A stretch of DNA of 64,000 nt. Source: JAJEFO01 sp965209045 (GTDB taxonomy: Bacteria > Pseudomonadota > Alphaproteobacteria > Rhodobacterales > Rhodobacteraceae). The stretch is taken from the NCBI GenBank assembly GCA_965209045.1, contig CBDBPW010000002.1, forward strand, positions 248,001 to 312,000, written 5' to 3'. Every line of letters starts with the position of its first letter. Positions within the stretch are counted from its first letter, which is position 1. Below are positions 52,683-61,688 of this stretch, piece by piece. Position numbers and translations under genes: made by a program. Below the pieces are notes generated by a model. It was not told the origin of the DNA. It made no database searches and saw only the letters and a list, made by a program, of their open reading frames with translations.

Positions 52683-53214
52683 GATATCGCCGCTTGTCCT
52701 GCTGCCGCTTGTGGTCTTTGCAGGGCTTGCCGGACTGTTCCTTGGCGGCATCTACCGGGAGGATCCGGAAGCCCTGCCCTCGACCCTTCTCGGGCGCAAC
52801 GCGCCAGTTCTGGACGTCGTTCCGTTCGAGAGCGCGGTGGCGATCGAACAGGACGAGCTGACGAACGGAAGCGTGACGCTGGTGAACTTCTGGGCCAGCT
52901 GGTGCGCGCCGTGCCGCGTAGAACATCCTCAGCTGATGCGCCTGAAGCACGACGGCTTCGCGATCCTTGGCGTCAATTACAAGGACGATCCGCAGAAGGC
53001 TCGGCGCTTCCTCGACGAACTCGGCAATCCATTCAAGGCCGTCGGCGCCGACCCGCGGGGACGAACCGCCATCGAATGGGGCGTATACGGAGTGCCGGAG
53101 ACATTCGTCGTCGATGGCAAGGGCAAGGTCGTCTCTAGATTTGCCGGCCCCGTGACGGAGCAGATTCTGGAACGCAGGATCCTGCCCGCGGTGGAGACTG
53201 CACTGACGCATTGA
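52675..53214 (+). CDS. ccmG: Thiol:disulfide interchange protein CcmG/DsbE
   Basis: A 179-residue protein with an N-terminal membrane anchor (SPLVLLPLVVFAGLAGLFLGG). The thioredoxin-fold active site is FWASWCAPCRVEHP (WCAPC), and the cis-Pro is in YGVPETFVVDGKG, with GVNYKDDPQKARRFL typical of CcmG. It reduces the CxxCH cysteines of apocytochrome c. ATG 52675 lies inside ccmD. Confidence 0.93.
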   Translation: MTRISPLVLLPLVVFAGLAGLFLGGIYREDPEALPSTLLGRNAPVLDVVPFESAVAIEQDELTNGSVTLVNFWASWCAPCRVEHPQLMRLKHDGFAILGVNYKDDPQKARRFLDELGNPFKAVGADPRGRTAIEWGVYGVPETFVVDGKGKVVSRFAGPVTEQILERRILPAVETALTH

Positions 53215-53268
53215 ACATGAAGCCGTCAGGAGGCCCGGCAAGCGAGATTCGACAGCGGGTGACCGACC

Positions 53269-53297
53269 GGCTGACCGACCGACCGCGCCGGTCAGCC
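53269..53297. terminator. Possible bidirectional hairpin between ccmG and acnA
   Basis: An 8-bp perfect stem (GGCTGACC / GGTCAGCC) with a 13-nt loop lies between the convergent ccmG and acnA genes. There is no T-tract, and the loop consists of GACC repeats, so this is weak. Confidence 0.3.
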
Positions 53298-53328
53298 AGT
53301 CGGCAGCGGCGCCGGCAACGCGCAGGCT

Positions 53329-56019
53329 TCACGCCGCCTTTGCAAGGTCACGCAGCACATAGTGCAGGACGCCGCCATGCTCGACGTACTCCTTCTCGAT
53401 TCCCGTGTCGATTCGGCACTTGACAGTGATTTCCTTCGAGCTGCCATCCGCGAAGTCAATCCGGCATGGCACTTCGGAAAGCGGTTTCAGATCACCTTCC
53501 AGCCCGGTGATCGTGATGGTTTCTTCGCCGGTCAGGCCGAGCGACTGGCGCGTGTCTCCACCGGTGAACTCGAAGGGAATGACACCCATTCCGACGAGGT
53601 TGGAGCGGTGGATGCGCTCGTAGCTCTCCGCAATGACCGCCTTCACGCCTAGCAGCGCGGTGCCCTTCGCGGCCCAGTCCCTCGAGGAGCCGGCACCGTA
53701 CTGGGCTCCTGCAACCACGACAAGGGGCGTGCCCTGCTCCTGATATGCCATGGCCGCATCGTAGATCGACATCTGCGTGCCGTCCGGGCCCTTCGTGTAG
53801 CCGCCTTCCACGCCTTCCAGCAATTCGTTCCTGATACGGATATTGGCAAAAGTGCCTCGCATCATGATCTCGTGGTTCCCACGTCTCGACCCGTAGGAAT
53901 TGAACTCGCGCGGCGCCACTTGCCTATCGGTCAGGTACTTGCCGGCCGGAGTCGTGTCCTTGAACGACCCCGCCGGTGAGATGTGGTCGGTCGTCACCAT
54001 GTCGCCGAGGAGGGCCAGAATGCGCGCGCCCTCCACGTTGGATATCGTTCCAGGCTCCGGCGACATGTCCCGGAAATAAGGAGGATTCTGCACATAGGTG
54101 GACGTTGCAGGCCAGTCATAGGTGAGGCTGTCGGTCGTCTGCACGCCTCGCCATTTCTCGTCGCCCTTGAAGACGTCGGCATATCTCGACTGGAACGCCT
54201 CGCGCGTCACCGTCTCCTGCACGAGCTCGGAGATCTCCTCCTGCGTCGGCCAGATGTCCTTGAGGAACACGTCGTTGCCGTCCCTGTCCTGGCCGACGGG
54301 TTCGCTGGTCAGGTCGATGTCCAGCGTACCGGCCAATGCATAGGCCACGACCAGGGGCGGTGATGCCAGGTAGTTCGCGCGAACGTCCGGGCTGATCCGG
54401 CCTTCGAAGTTCCGGTTCCCCGAAAGTACGGCCGCGGCCACGAGGTCGCCGTCAGATATCGCCCTGGATATCTCTGGCTGGAGCGGCCCCGAGTTCCCGA
54501 TGCAGGTGGTGCACCCGTACCCGACCAAGTTGAACCCGACGGCGTCCAGATCTTCCTGCAGTCCGGCCGCCTCCAGATAGGCGCTCACGACCTGGCTGCC
54601 CGGCGCAAGCGACGTCTTGACCCATGGCTTGCGAGTCAACCCCAGCGATCGCGCCTTGCGGGCGACCAGGCCTGCACCGATCATGACGTACGGGTTCGAC
54701 GTGTTGGTGCAGGACGTGATCGAGGCGATCACGACCTTGCCCGATTCCATCGCGTAGTCTTCGCTCTTGACAGCGACCTTCTTGCCGACGGGACGCTTGA
54801 AGGTCTGCTTCATTTCGCGCGCAAACGCGGCCTTTGCGTCGGTGAGAGCCACGAAATCCTGCGGTCGCCTAGGACCGGAAATGGCCGGCACGATCGTGCC
54901 CATGTCGAGACTCAGGGTGTCCGAATAGACGGTCGCGCAGTCGGTCCGGCGCCACATTCCGTTCTCCTTGGCATAAGCCTCGACCAGCGCAATCCGGTCT
55001 TCCGAGCGACCGGTCTGGCGGAGATAGCGAAGCGTTTCGCTGTCGACGGGGAAGAACCCGCAGGTCGCGCCGTATTCGGGCGCCATGTTTGCAATCGTGG
55101 CCCTGTCCGCGAGCGGCAGCCGGTCCAGCCCCTCGCCGAAGAACTCGACGAACTTGCCCACGACGCCCTTCTCGCGGAGCATCTCGACAACCTTGAGGAC
55201 GAGATCCGTTCCGGTCGTGCCTTCCATCATGGATCCGGTCAGCTCGAATCCTACGACTTCCGGGATAAGCATGGAGATTGGCTGCCCCAGCATAGCGGCC
55301 TCTGCCTCGATGCCGCCGACGCCCCAGCCCAGAACTGCCAGCCCATTCACCATGGTGGTGTGGCTGTCCGTTCCGACGAGCGTGTCGGGAAACGCCACGT
55401 CGGCGCCGTTCTGATCCTTGTCCGTCCAGATCGCCTGGGCGAGGTATTCGAGGTTCACCTGATGGCAGATTCCGGTGCCGGGCGGAACGACCCGGAAGTT
55501 GTCGAAGGCGCTCTGCCCCCACTTGAGGAAGGTGTAGCGCTCCATGTTTCGCTCGTATTCGCGGTCGACATTCAACTGAAACGCGCGTGGATTGCCGAAT
55601 TCGTCGATCATGACCGAGTGGTCGATGACGAGGTCGACCGGGTTCAACGGATTTATCTTCTCGGCCTTGCCGCCGAGCGCCACGATTCCGTCCCGCATGG
55701 CGGCAAGGTCAACCACGGCGGGAACGCCGGTGAAGTCCTGCATCAGGACGCGAGCCGGTCGATAGGCGATCTCCCGAGGATTCCTGCCGCCCTTCTCCGC
55801 CCATTCCGAAAACGCGCGAATGTCATCAAGCGTCACGGTCTTTCCGTCCTCGAAGCGCAAAACGTTCTCCAGAACCACCTTCAAGGAAACGGGAAGACGG
55901 TTGAAGGTGCCCAGGCCGGCCGCCTCGGCTGCCGGGATCGAATAGTACTCCACGCTGGAACCGCCTGCCGTGAGCGACTTCCTGGTTCCTGATGAGTCGT
56001 GGCCTACGGAAATGGGCAT
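53329..56019 (-). CDS. acnA: Aconitate hydratase AcnA
   Basis: An 896-residue aconitase A. GGAGGCGAAGAG precedes ATG 56019. The [4Fe-4S] ligands are Cys in SITSCTNTSNP and the pair in GYGCTTCIGNSG. Substrate-binding landmarks are GTDSHTTMVNGL, SRRGNHEIMMRG and QYGAGSSRDWAAKG. It interconverts citrate and isocitrate in the TCA cycle and depends on the Fe-S machinery encoded at 9-17 kb. The length is normal. It is divergent from the DUF1223 gene. Confidence 0.97.
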   Translation of the reverse strand: MPISVGHDSSGTRKSLTAGGSSVEYYSIPAAEAAGLGTFNRLPVSLKVVLENVLRFEDGKTVTLDDIRAFSEWAEKGGRNPREIAYRPARVLMQDFTGVPAVVDLAAMRDGIVALGGKAEKINPLNPVDLVIDHSVMIDEFGNPRAFQLNVDREYERNMERYTFLKWGQSAFDNFRVVPPGTGICHQVNLEYLAQAIWTDKDQNGADVAFPDTLVGTDSHTTMVNGLAVLGWGVGGIEAEAAMLGQPISMLIPEVVGFELTGSMMEGTTGTDLVLKVVEMLREKGVVGKFVEFFGEGLDRLPLADRATIANMAPEYGATCGFFPVDSETLRYLRQTGRSEDRIALVEAYAKENGMWRRTDCATVYSDTLSLDMGTIVPAISGPRRPQDFVALTDAKAAFAREMKQTFKRPVGKKVAVKSEDYAMESGKVVIASITSCTNTSNPYVMIGAGLVARKARSLGLTRKPWVKTSLAPGSQVVSAYLEAAGLQEDLDAVGFNLVGYGCTTCIGNSGPLQPEISRAISDGDLVAAAVLSGNRNFEGRISPDVRANYLASPPLVVAYALAGTLDIDLTSEPVGQDRDGNDVFLKDIWPTQEEISELVQETVTREAFQSRYADVFKGDEKWRGVQTTDSLTYDWPATSTYVQNPPYFRDMSPEPGTISNVEGARILALLGDMVTTDHISPAGSFKDTTPAGKYLTDRQVAPREFNSYGSRRGNHEIMMRGTFANIRIRNELLEGVEGGYTKGPDGTQMSIYDAAMAYQEQGTPLVVVAGAQYGAGSSRDWAAKGTALLGVKAVIAESYERIHRSNLVGMGVIPFEFTGGDTRQSLGLTGEETITITGLEGDLKPLSEVPCRIDFADGSSKEITVKCRIDTGIEKEYVEHGGVLHYVLRDLAKAA

Positions 56020-56260
56020 CTCTTCGCCTCCGTCTTGAGCTGGACAGGAATTCGGGTTGGAGATACTCCCCCATCGAGGAGCGGCGCAAGACGCACGACA
56101 CAAAATTTGCGCTGCACTGTGTCCGTTCCATCCATATGCCCGCAAAACATGCGAAATTCCTTCGGCGGTGGGACATTGTAACGCAGCCTCGCAAAACCTT
56201 GATTGGTGACCGAGGAGCGGATTCGGTACTGAAGTCGAGGACTAAAACGGGACTGAGGCG

Positions 56261-56956
56261 ATGACTCGATTGATGCCGATTGCGGCCGTGATCTGGATGG
56301 CGGCCTCCGGAATTGCGACAGCCGGCCAAACGGTCGTCGTGGAGCTGTTCACGTCCCAAGGATGCAGTTCCTGCCCGCCAGCGGATCGAATCCTCAGTGA
56401 ACTGGCCGAGCGCGACGACGTGATCGCCTTGGCGCTGCATGTGGATTACTGGGACTACCTGGGCTGGAAGGACAGGTTCGCCATTCCGGGCCACACCAAG
56501 CGACAACGTTCATACGTGCGCGCGATCGGAAAGAACACGATCTACACCCCTCAGATGGTGATCGGCGGCCGGGACCACGTCATTGGCTCCCGGCCGATGA
56601 AGATCTCCCGGCTGCTGCAGAGGCACGCCACGCAGGATGCACACGTCAACGTCGTGGCCACACGGAGTGGCGACCAGATATCCATCGAGGCAACTCCGTC
56701 CGGGACAGCGCCTGTGCCGGCGGTTGTCGATCTTGTGACATACCTGCCTGAAGCGACGGTTGACGTCCTCCGTGGAGAAAACGCGGGGCGCACCCTTACC
56801 TATCACAACATTGTCAGGACCTGGACGAGACTCGGGGTCTGGAACGGCAAGTCTCCCTTTCGCGCGAAGGCCCAGGTGCCGGAGGGCGTTCCTGCCGTGG
56901 TGCTTGTGCAGGCCCGCAATTCAGGACCTATTCTCGGAGCTCGCCAGCTTCGTTAG
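56261..56956 (+). CDS. DUF1223 secreted thioredoxin-like protein
   Basis: A 231-residue protein with a signal peptide (PIAAVIWMAASGIATAG). The DUF1223 signature VVELFTSQGCSSCPPADRIL has a thioredoxin-like CSSC. Further landmarks are LALHVDYWDYLGWKDRF and TPQMVIGGRDHVIGS. Its function is unknown; it is probably a periplasmic redox or copper-related protein. Such genes are often next to acnA in Rhodobacterales. Its end overlaps the end of the convergent acyltransferase gene. Confidence 0.85.
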   Translation: MTRLMPIAAVIWMAASGIATAGQTVVVELFTSQGCSSCPPADRILSELAERDDVIALALHVDYWDYLGWKDRFAIPGHTKRQRSYVRAIGKNTIYTPQMVIGGRDHVIGSRPMKISRLLQRHATQDAHVNVVATRSGDQISIEATPSGTAPVPAVVDLVTYLPEATVDVLRGENAGRTLTYHNIVRTWTRLGVWNGKSPFRAKAQVPEGVPAVVLVQARNSGPILGARQLR

Positions 56957-57854
56957 CCCCGGCGGGAACCCGTCCCGGCCTGTGCTTCCAGCGATGATGG
57001 ATCCAGAACCACTGGGCGGGGTGCTCGCGCGCCATCCTTTCTACAATGTCGTTGTACTCCTGCATCATGCTCTCGGGCGTCGATCTGGCCAAAGGCACCT
57101 CCACGCGCACGCGAAACCTCTGGCCGTCATCCTCCCGAATGCCGAAGAGCGGGATGATTTCTGCGTCGTACGCCAGGGCCCACTCGGCAGCGGTCAGTGC
57201 GGTATGCGCCTCCCGATCGAAGAACTTCAGGAGTGGCGCCCCGGTCATGGAGATGTCCGTCGCGAGTCCGATCACGCCACCCTCCTTCAGGTGCCGTATC
57301 AGTCCTGCGATCCCCTTCCTGTTGGTCGGAAAGACTGGAGATGCAATTGACGAGATCGCCTTGACGTAGTGAGCGTTGAATGCGGCGTTGCGCATCGGCC
57401 GGTAGAGGGCGGCCATCGCATACCCCTCACGACTGAGCTTGGCGCGCGGAACATCGTAGTTTCCGAAATGGGCCGTTACGAGAATGACGGGCTTTCGTGC
57501 GTCACGCGCAGCCTTGAGCGCGGCAACGCCCGGACCTTCCAGTTTCGCGGCTCGGGCCCGCTCCACGAACTCCTCCCCCGAGTAGATCTCGATCAACGTG
57601 CGCCCGAAATTGTCCGGTACGCGCCGCGCGATTCTCCGCCTCTCGGAAGAAGAGAGCTCGGGCATGGCGTGATCCAGATTCTCGAGGATTCTCCTGCGCC
57701 AGCCAATGAGCGGCGCCGCCACGTAGGCGACCAGAATGCCCACGAGCGGACCTCGCACGCGATAGGGAAGCAACAATGCGAAACCGAGTATCGAACGGGC
57801 AAGCCCGTTGTTTAGCCAGTCCCTGAACCGGTTGCCGAGTGCCACGGCCCGCAC
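56928..57854 (-). CDS. Lysophospholipid/lipid A acyltransferase, LpxL/HtrB-like
   Basis: A 308-residue protein with one N-terminal hydrophobic segment (ILGFALLLPYRVRGPLVGIL). The HX4D catalytic motif is in VTAHFGNYDVPRA, later motifs are ALYRPMRNAAFN and GLATDISMTGAPL, and the end is PAQWFWIHHRWKHRPGR. It transfers an acyl chain to lipid A or a related lysolipid at the inner membrane. The start is GTG 57854 or the GTG three codons later. The 3' end overlaps DUF1223 by 29 bases. Confidence 0.87.
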   Translation of the reverse strand: MRAVALGNRFRDWLNNGLARSILGFALLLPYRVRGPLVGILVAYVAAPLIGWRRRILENLDHAMPELSSSERRRIARRVPDNFGRTLIEIYSGEEFVERARAAKLEGPGVAALKAARDARKPVILVTAHFGNYDVPRAKLSREGYAMAALYRPMRNAAFNAHYVKAISSIASPVFPTNRKGIAGLIRHLKEGGVIGLATDISMTGAPLLKFFDREAHTALTAAEWALAYDAEIIPLFGIREDDGQRFRVRVEVPLARSTPESMMQEYNDIVERMAREHPAQWFWIHHRWKHRPGRVPAGANEAGELRE

Positions 57855-58022
57855 CTCGCCATCGCGTTACAGATTGTTGGATACGGGGCCTCGACCACGT
57901 TTTGCAACGGGAAAGCACGGCTGATCTGCAAGGACCGTTGCTCCGATCCTTGCCGGAAAATCAGGCAGTCTCAGAAAACAGGACGAACCGAAGGTCGCCC
58001 TGGAACGCGAGAATGAACGGGA

Positions 58023-58187
58023 TCAGCCAGTTGGCGTGATGCAGGTATTCGTCTCGGTATCAAGAACCTGCCCCTCGGGGCATGACATCGTGATCTGTTC
58101 TTCCGCGTGACCCTTGAAGCACATGGCCATTGCCAGAGAAGGCATCATCGCCAGGAAAAGAACCGTGACAAGCGTTCCGGCTTTCAT
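58023..58187 (-). CDS. Small secreted cysteine-containing protein (54 aa)
   Basis: A 54-residue product from ATG 58187, with GGAGAG five bases upstream. A signal peptide (TLVTVLFLAMMPSLAMA) is followed by a short mature part with three cysteines (MCFKGHAEEQITMSCPEG; NTCITPTG). The CPEG...CI pattern resembles tiny carbohydrate- or chitin-binding modules, but it is too short to assign. It lies downstream of purB on the same strand, with 79 bases between. Confidence 0.7.
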   Translation of the reverse strand: MKAGTLVTVLFLAMMPSLAMAMCFKGHAEEQITMSCPEGQVLDTETNTCITPTG

Positions 58188-58266
58188 GAGTCTCTCCATT
58201 TCGACCGTCGTCTGCTTAGGTTAGCACGAGATCTCGCGCCGGCGCTTCACGAAACCGTGAATGCCG

Positions 58267-59571
58267 TTACGTCCCGAAGACGCGACCGAATATCGTGTCG
58301 ACGTGCCGCGTGTGAGGCTCAAGGTCGAACTTCTCCCTTATCTCCGCCTCCGACAGCGCCGCGGTCACGTCGGCATCTGCCAGAAGTTCCGCAAGGAAGT
58401 CCTTGTCGTCTTCCCAAACCTTCATCGCGTTGCGCTGGACCAGCCTGTAGGCATCGTCTCGACTGACTCCCTTTTGCGTCAGGGCCAGAAGCACTTGCTG
58501 TGAATGGATCAGGCCGCGCAGCCTGTCGAGGTTCCTCTTCATGTTCCCTGGATGGACGACGAGGTCTTCGATCACGCCCTTGAGGCGTACGAGCGCGAAG
58601 TCAAGATGCACCGTCGCGTCCGGACCGATGCCGCGCTCCACGGAGGAATGCGAGATGTCACGTTCGTGCCAAAGCGTGACGTTCTCCAGGGCAGGCGTCA
58701 CCGCACCGCGAACCAGGCGGGCAAGGCCGGTCAGGTTTTCGGTCAGGACCGGATTGCGCTTGTGCGGCATGGCGGAGGAACCCTTCTGCCCTTTCGTGAA
58801 GTGCTCTTCCGCCTCCAGGACCTCGGTCCGCTGCATGTGCCGGATCTCGGTCGCGATGTTCTCGATGCTCGACGCGACGACACCGAGCGTCGCGAAGAAC
58901 ATTGCATGCCGGTCTCTCGGGATGACTTGCGTCGAGACAGGTTCCGGGCGAAGCCCCAGCCTGGCGCAGACATGCTTCTCCACATAGGGATCAATGTTCG
59001 CGAAAGTCCCGACCGCGCCGGAAATCGCCCCGGTGGCCACTTCCTCGCGTGCGCGTTGAAGACGTGCCCTGTTGCGGTCCATTTCCGCGAAGAACCGGGC
59101 GAAGGTCAGCCCCATTGTGACCGGCTCCGCGTGAATGCCATGGCTCCGCCCGATGCGGACATCCATCTTGTGCTCGTACGCGCGGCGCATCAGCGCGGCA
59201 AGAAGCGCATCCATGTCTTCGAGAAGCAGGTCGGCGGCACGTGTCAGCTGGATGTTGAACGCGGTGTCAAGAACGTCTGAGGACGTCATGCCTTGGTGCA
59301 CGAAGCGCGCTGCGTTGTCGCCGATGATTTCGGCAAGATGCGTCAGAAACGCGATGACGTCATGCTTGGTGACGGATTCGATCTCGTCGATGCGCTCAAC
59401 GTCGAACTCCGCGTCGCGAGCCATCCAGACCGCTTCGGCGTTTTCGCGGGGAATGACGCCAAGTTCCGCCATGGCGTCGCAGGCATGCGCCTCGATCTCG
59501 AACCAGATGCGAAACCTGGTTTCCGGCGACCAGATCGCCGCCATGTCAGGGCGCGTGTATCTCGGGATCAT
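58267..59571 (-). CDS. purB: Adenylosuccinate lyase PurB
   Basis: A 434-residue fumarase/aspartase superfamily enzyme. The signature GSSAMPHKRNPVLTEN is near residue 260 and the catalytic His region is IGRSHGIHAEPVTMG near 140; the start is MIPRYTRPDMAAIW. It acts twice in purine synthesis, releasing fumarate from SAICAR and from adenylosuccinate. Length and motifs are normal. Confidence 0.96.
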   Translation of the reverse strand: MIPRYTRPDMAAIWSPETRFRIWFEIEAHACDAMAELGVIPRENAEAVWMARDAEFDVERIDEIESVTKHDVIAFLTHLAEIIGDNAARFVHQGMTSSDVLDTAFNIQLTRAADLLLEDMDALLAALMRRAYEHKMDVRIGRSHGIHAEPVTMGLTFARFFAEMDRNRARLQRAREEVATGAISGAVGTFANIDPYVEKHVCARLGLRPEPVSTQVIPRDRHAMFFATLGVVASSIENIATEIRHMQRTEVLEAEEHFTKGQKGSSAMPHKRNPVLTENLTGLARLVRGAVTPALENVTLWHERDISHSSVERGIGPDATVHLDFALVRLKGVIEDLVVHPGNMKRNLDRLRGLIHSQQVLLALTQKGVSRDDAYRLVQRNAMKVWEDDKDFLAELLADADVTAALSEAEIREKFDLEPHTRHVDTIFGRVFGT

Positions 59572-60570
59572 TAGGGCGACCTTTCGTCGGACATGGCACG
59601 CGTCTAGTCTGATCCCTAGGCAGATTAAACCCCTGATTCAGCGCTCAAGTCATTGAAGGCATTGATGTCTTGGCCCAATGCGCAGTCCGGTCAGGCTCAC
59701 CCCCAGGCCAGTCGCGCCGATGGCCACAAGTCACGAGGCGTGGCATTTCGGGCACCACCGATGATTGCCCCGGCCAACAGGCACTCGGCTGGGGCGGTGC
59801 GCTCTGGCAACTTGGCAAGAAACCGGCTGCATTGGCATGCCATCTCGATTCCAGATCCAGCCCGGGCTCCACGCCGGGCCAGTGCACGTTCAAGGGCAAC
59901 GTATTCGCGCGACGCCGAATGTCGTCAATCTGCACGTGCCTGCAGTCAAGGACGTCGACCTTGAAGTTGACTGCCTCACGATCAAGCACCAAACGCAGCG
60001 TTTCTCGGTCAAGGACCCGAAGACATGCGATTCTTCCTGCATTGTTGCGATGATTCGGGCGCGCACTTCGCGACGCGCGGAAAGTACGAAGTCCAAGTCG
60101 GATCATCGTGTTGATTGCCGTTTGCGAGTTCGGCTTCTGGCCACGCACGTTTCACGGCAACTTGGGGCCTTTCGGGCGGCGGCGGGCCGAACCCCTTCCT
60201 GTTGAAGGTCAATGCAAGTCCGGACCAGCACGGCTGCGCCCGTGCGGCGGAGGGTGCCAAAGCTGCTGCGCGACCCTGCCGCCACAATCAGCCTGCTTCA
60301 CGCGACCCTCGCCGAAGCCGGTCTAAGTGCCCGCCGCGGCTCAGGCGAAAGTCGCCATCCGGAAGGCGTTGCAGACGACAAGGCGACCATGCACGCGCCC
60401 GACGTCCAGCGGCGACCAGTACACGGCCGGAAGACGCGCTGCCCTGCTGGCACACGAGAGCAAACCGCCAGTTCAGGGCCGCTCCATGTAGTCATCCGTG
60501 CTGCTTTCGCCCGGCCAGGCCCCGCAGGGTCTTGCATCCGCATCGGCTTCCAAGGACGGCAGCTGGAAGA
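59572..60570. other. 1-kb region without genes, containing a dispersed repeat
   Basis: No supported gene. It contains repeat copy B (59972-60183). Open frames on both strands are long but have no motif and look like translations of non-coding GC-rich DNA. Confidence 0.5.
59972..60183 (-). repeat. Dispersed repeat, copy B (inverted relative to copy A)
   Basis: On the minus strand this matches 50256-50461 at roughly 80 percent by eye over about 210 bases. One frame keeps similar residues in both copies (PNxQTxINxMIRLG; ASRSxxPNHRN), so it may descend from a coding element. No family was recognised. Confidence 0.7.
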
Positions 60571-61107
60571 TCAGTCCAAGGGATCGAAGTCGCAGAACGC
60601 AGCAACATAAAGTGCTGTCAGCCCAGCAACGTGACCGTCGAAGCTCGCTGCAACGTCTTCCCCGGAGAAGCCCAGCGCGACGCTGAAGTCTCCGAATCGT
60701 GCGATGCCTTCGATGAGTTCCGTCGGACGCCTTTGGCTCATCCGCATGTTGGTCGGCGCTGCAAAAAACACGATAGTTCCGTCATCATGCTTCACGACAT
60801 GGGCGTCAAAGACTTTCCCGGCTCCGCTCTCCCGCACGATCCGGATCCTTGGCAAAGGCCGCCCGAGACCTGTTGCGGCATCGGCGGCGAAGCCTACCCA
60901 GATGTCTCCGTTGGCATGACAAATCGTGACCATTCGAGCCGCTCCTGCTGTCGGCTCCAACTGAACGACCCGTCGCGCCAACCCTTCGCCGTCTTCCGAA
61001 ATGTGCAGCATCGGCGTCTCGACGAGAAGGCCCTGTGCATGCAGTCCGCTCTCCATGCCGAGAAGGCCTGTGCCGGCAATGAGGTTCATGATAGCGGACC
61101 TGATCAT
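60571..61107 (-). CDS. Hypothetical, possibly secreted protein (178 aa)
   Basis: GGAGG lies nine bases before ATG 61107. The N-terminus (SAIMNLIAGTGLLGMESGLHAQG) could be a weak signal sequence. The rest is a mixed alpha/beta protein (RMVTICHANGDIWVGFAADA; RPLPRIRIVRES; DGTIVFFAAPTN) with no recognised motif. Amino acid use is normal for a real gene, unlike the flanking frames. The function is unknown. Confidence 0.5.
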   Translation of the reverse strand: MIRSAIMNLIAGTGLLGMESGLHAQGLLVETPMLHISEDGEGLARRVVQLEPTAGAARMVTICHANGDIWVGFAADAATGLGRPLPRIRIVRESGAGKVFDAHVVKHDDGTIVFFAAPTNMRMSQRRPTELIEGIARFGDFSVALGFSGEDVAASFDGHVAGLTALYVAAFCDFDPLD

Positions 61108-61688
61108 CGCCTAGCCTCCAACTCACGTGCGCATACTGCCACTCCCGGCGCTGCAGAAACACCTCAAGACCGGAATTGCTTGACGTACAATAGATACAGC
61201 GTCGCTGCTTCCCGCCCAACTGCGTGGTGCCGGCTGAGTTCCGGTCTGAGGTGAAAGGTCTGGATCCTAACCCGAGCGACGTGGAAAGCGCTTTCCACAT
61301 AGCGCTTTGCGGGGTTCTCGCCTACCGGCGATCCGGTGCCGCGCCTGGGAACTTCATGCCGATCCGGCGTGCGATCCGGCAGCCGACGACCCCGAACGGA
61401 CAGGCACGCCCCGCCATGACCAGGCCAGCGCCTTGACCTCTGCCCGCCCCGGCGGCAGGTTCGGGCCGTTCACGGAAATCGGCCTGCACAAGGAGACCAG
61501 GCGAATGGCCGGACAGTCCCAAGGCGCCAGGATGCCTGCCATTCTGGCACGCCGATTGCCGCCTTCGCGGAACGCAGCCTCTCCCGCCATTGGCCTTCGC
61601 CGTCACCGGTCCACGCTGTCGCCCGACGGACGCGGTTTCCGTCGCGGACCATGCCCGCGCCCCGCGACACGGGCCAGGGCCTGACAGG
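61108..61688. other. Intergenic region upstream of the SulP gene
   Basis: About 580 bases with no gene or clear promoter recognised. Confidence 0.45.

Noticed and set aside
57855..58022. A short gene between the acyltransferase and the small secreted protein
   Set aside because: No frame with a start, ribosome site and protein-like composition was found.
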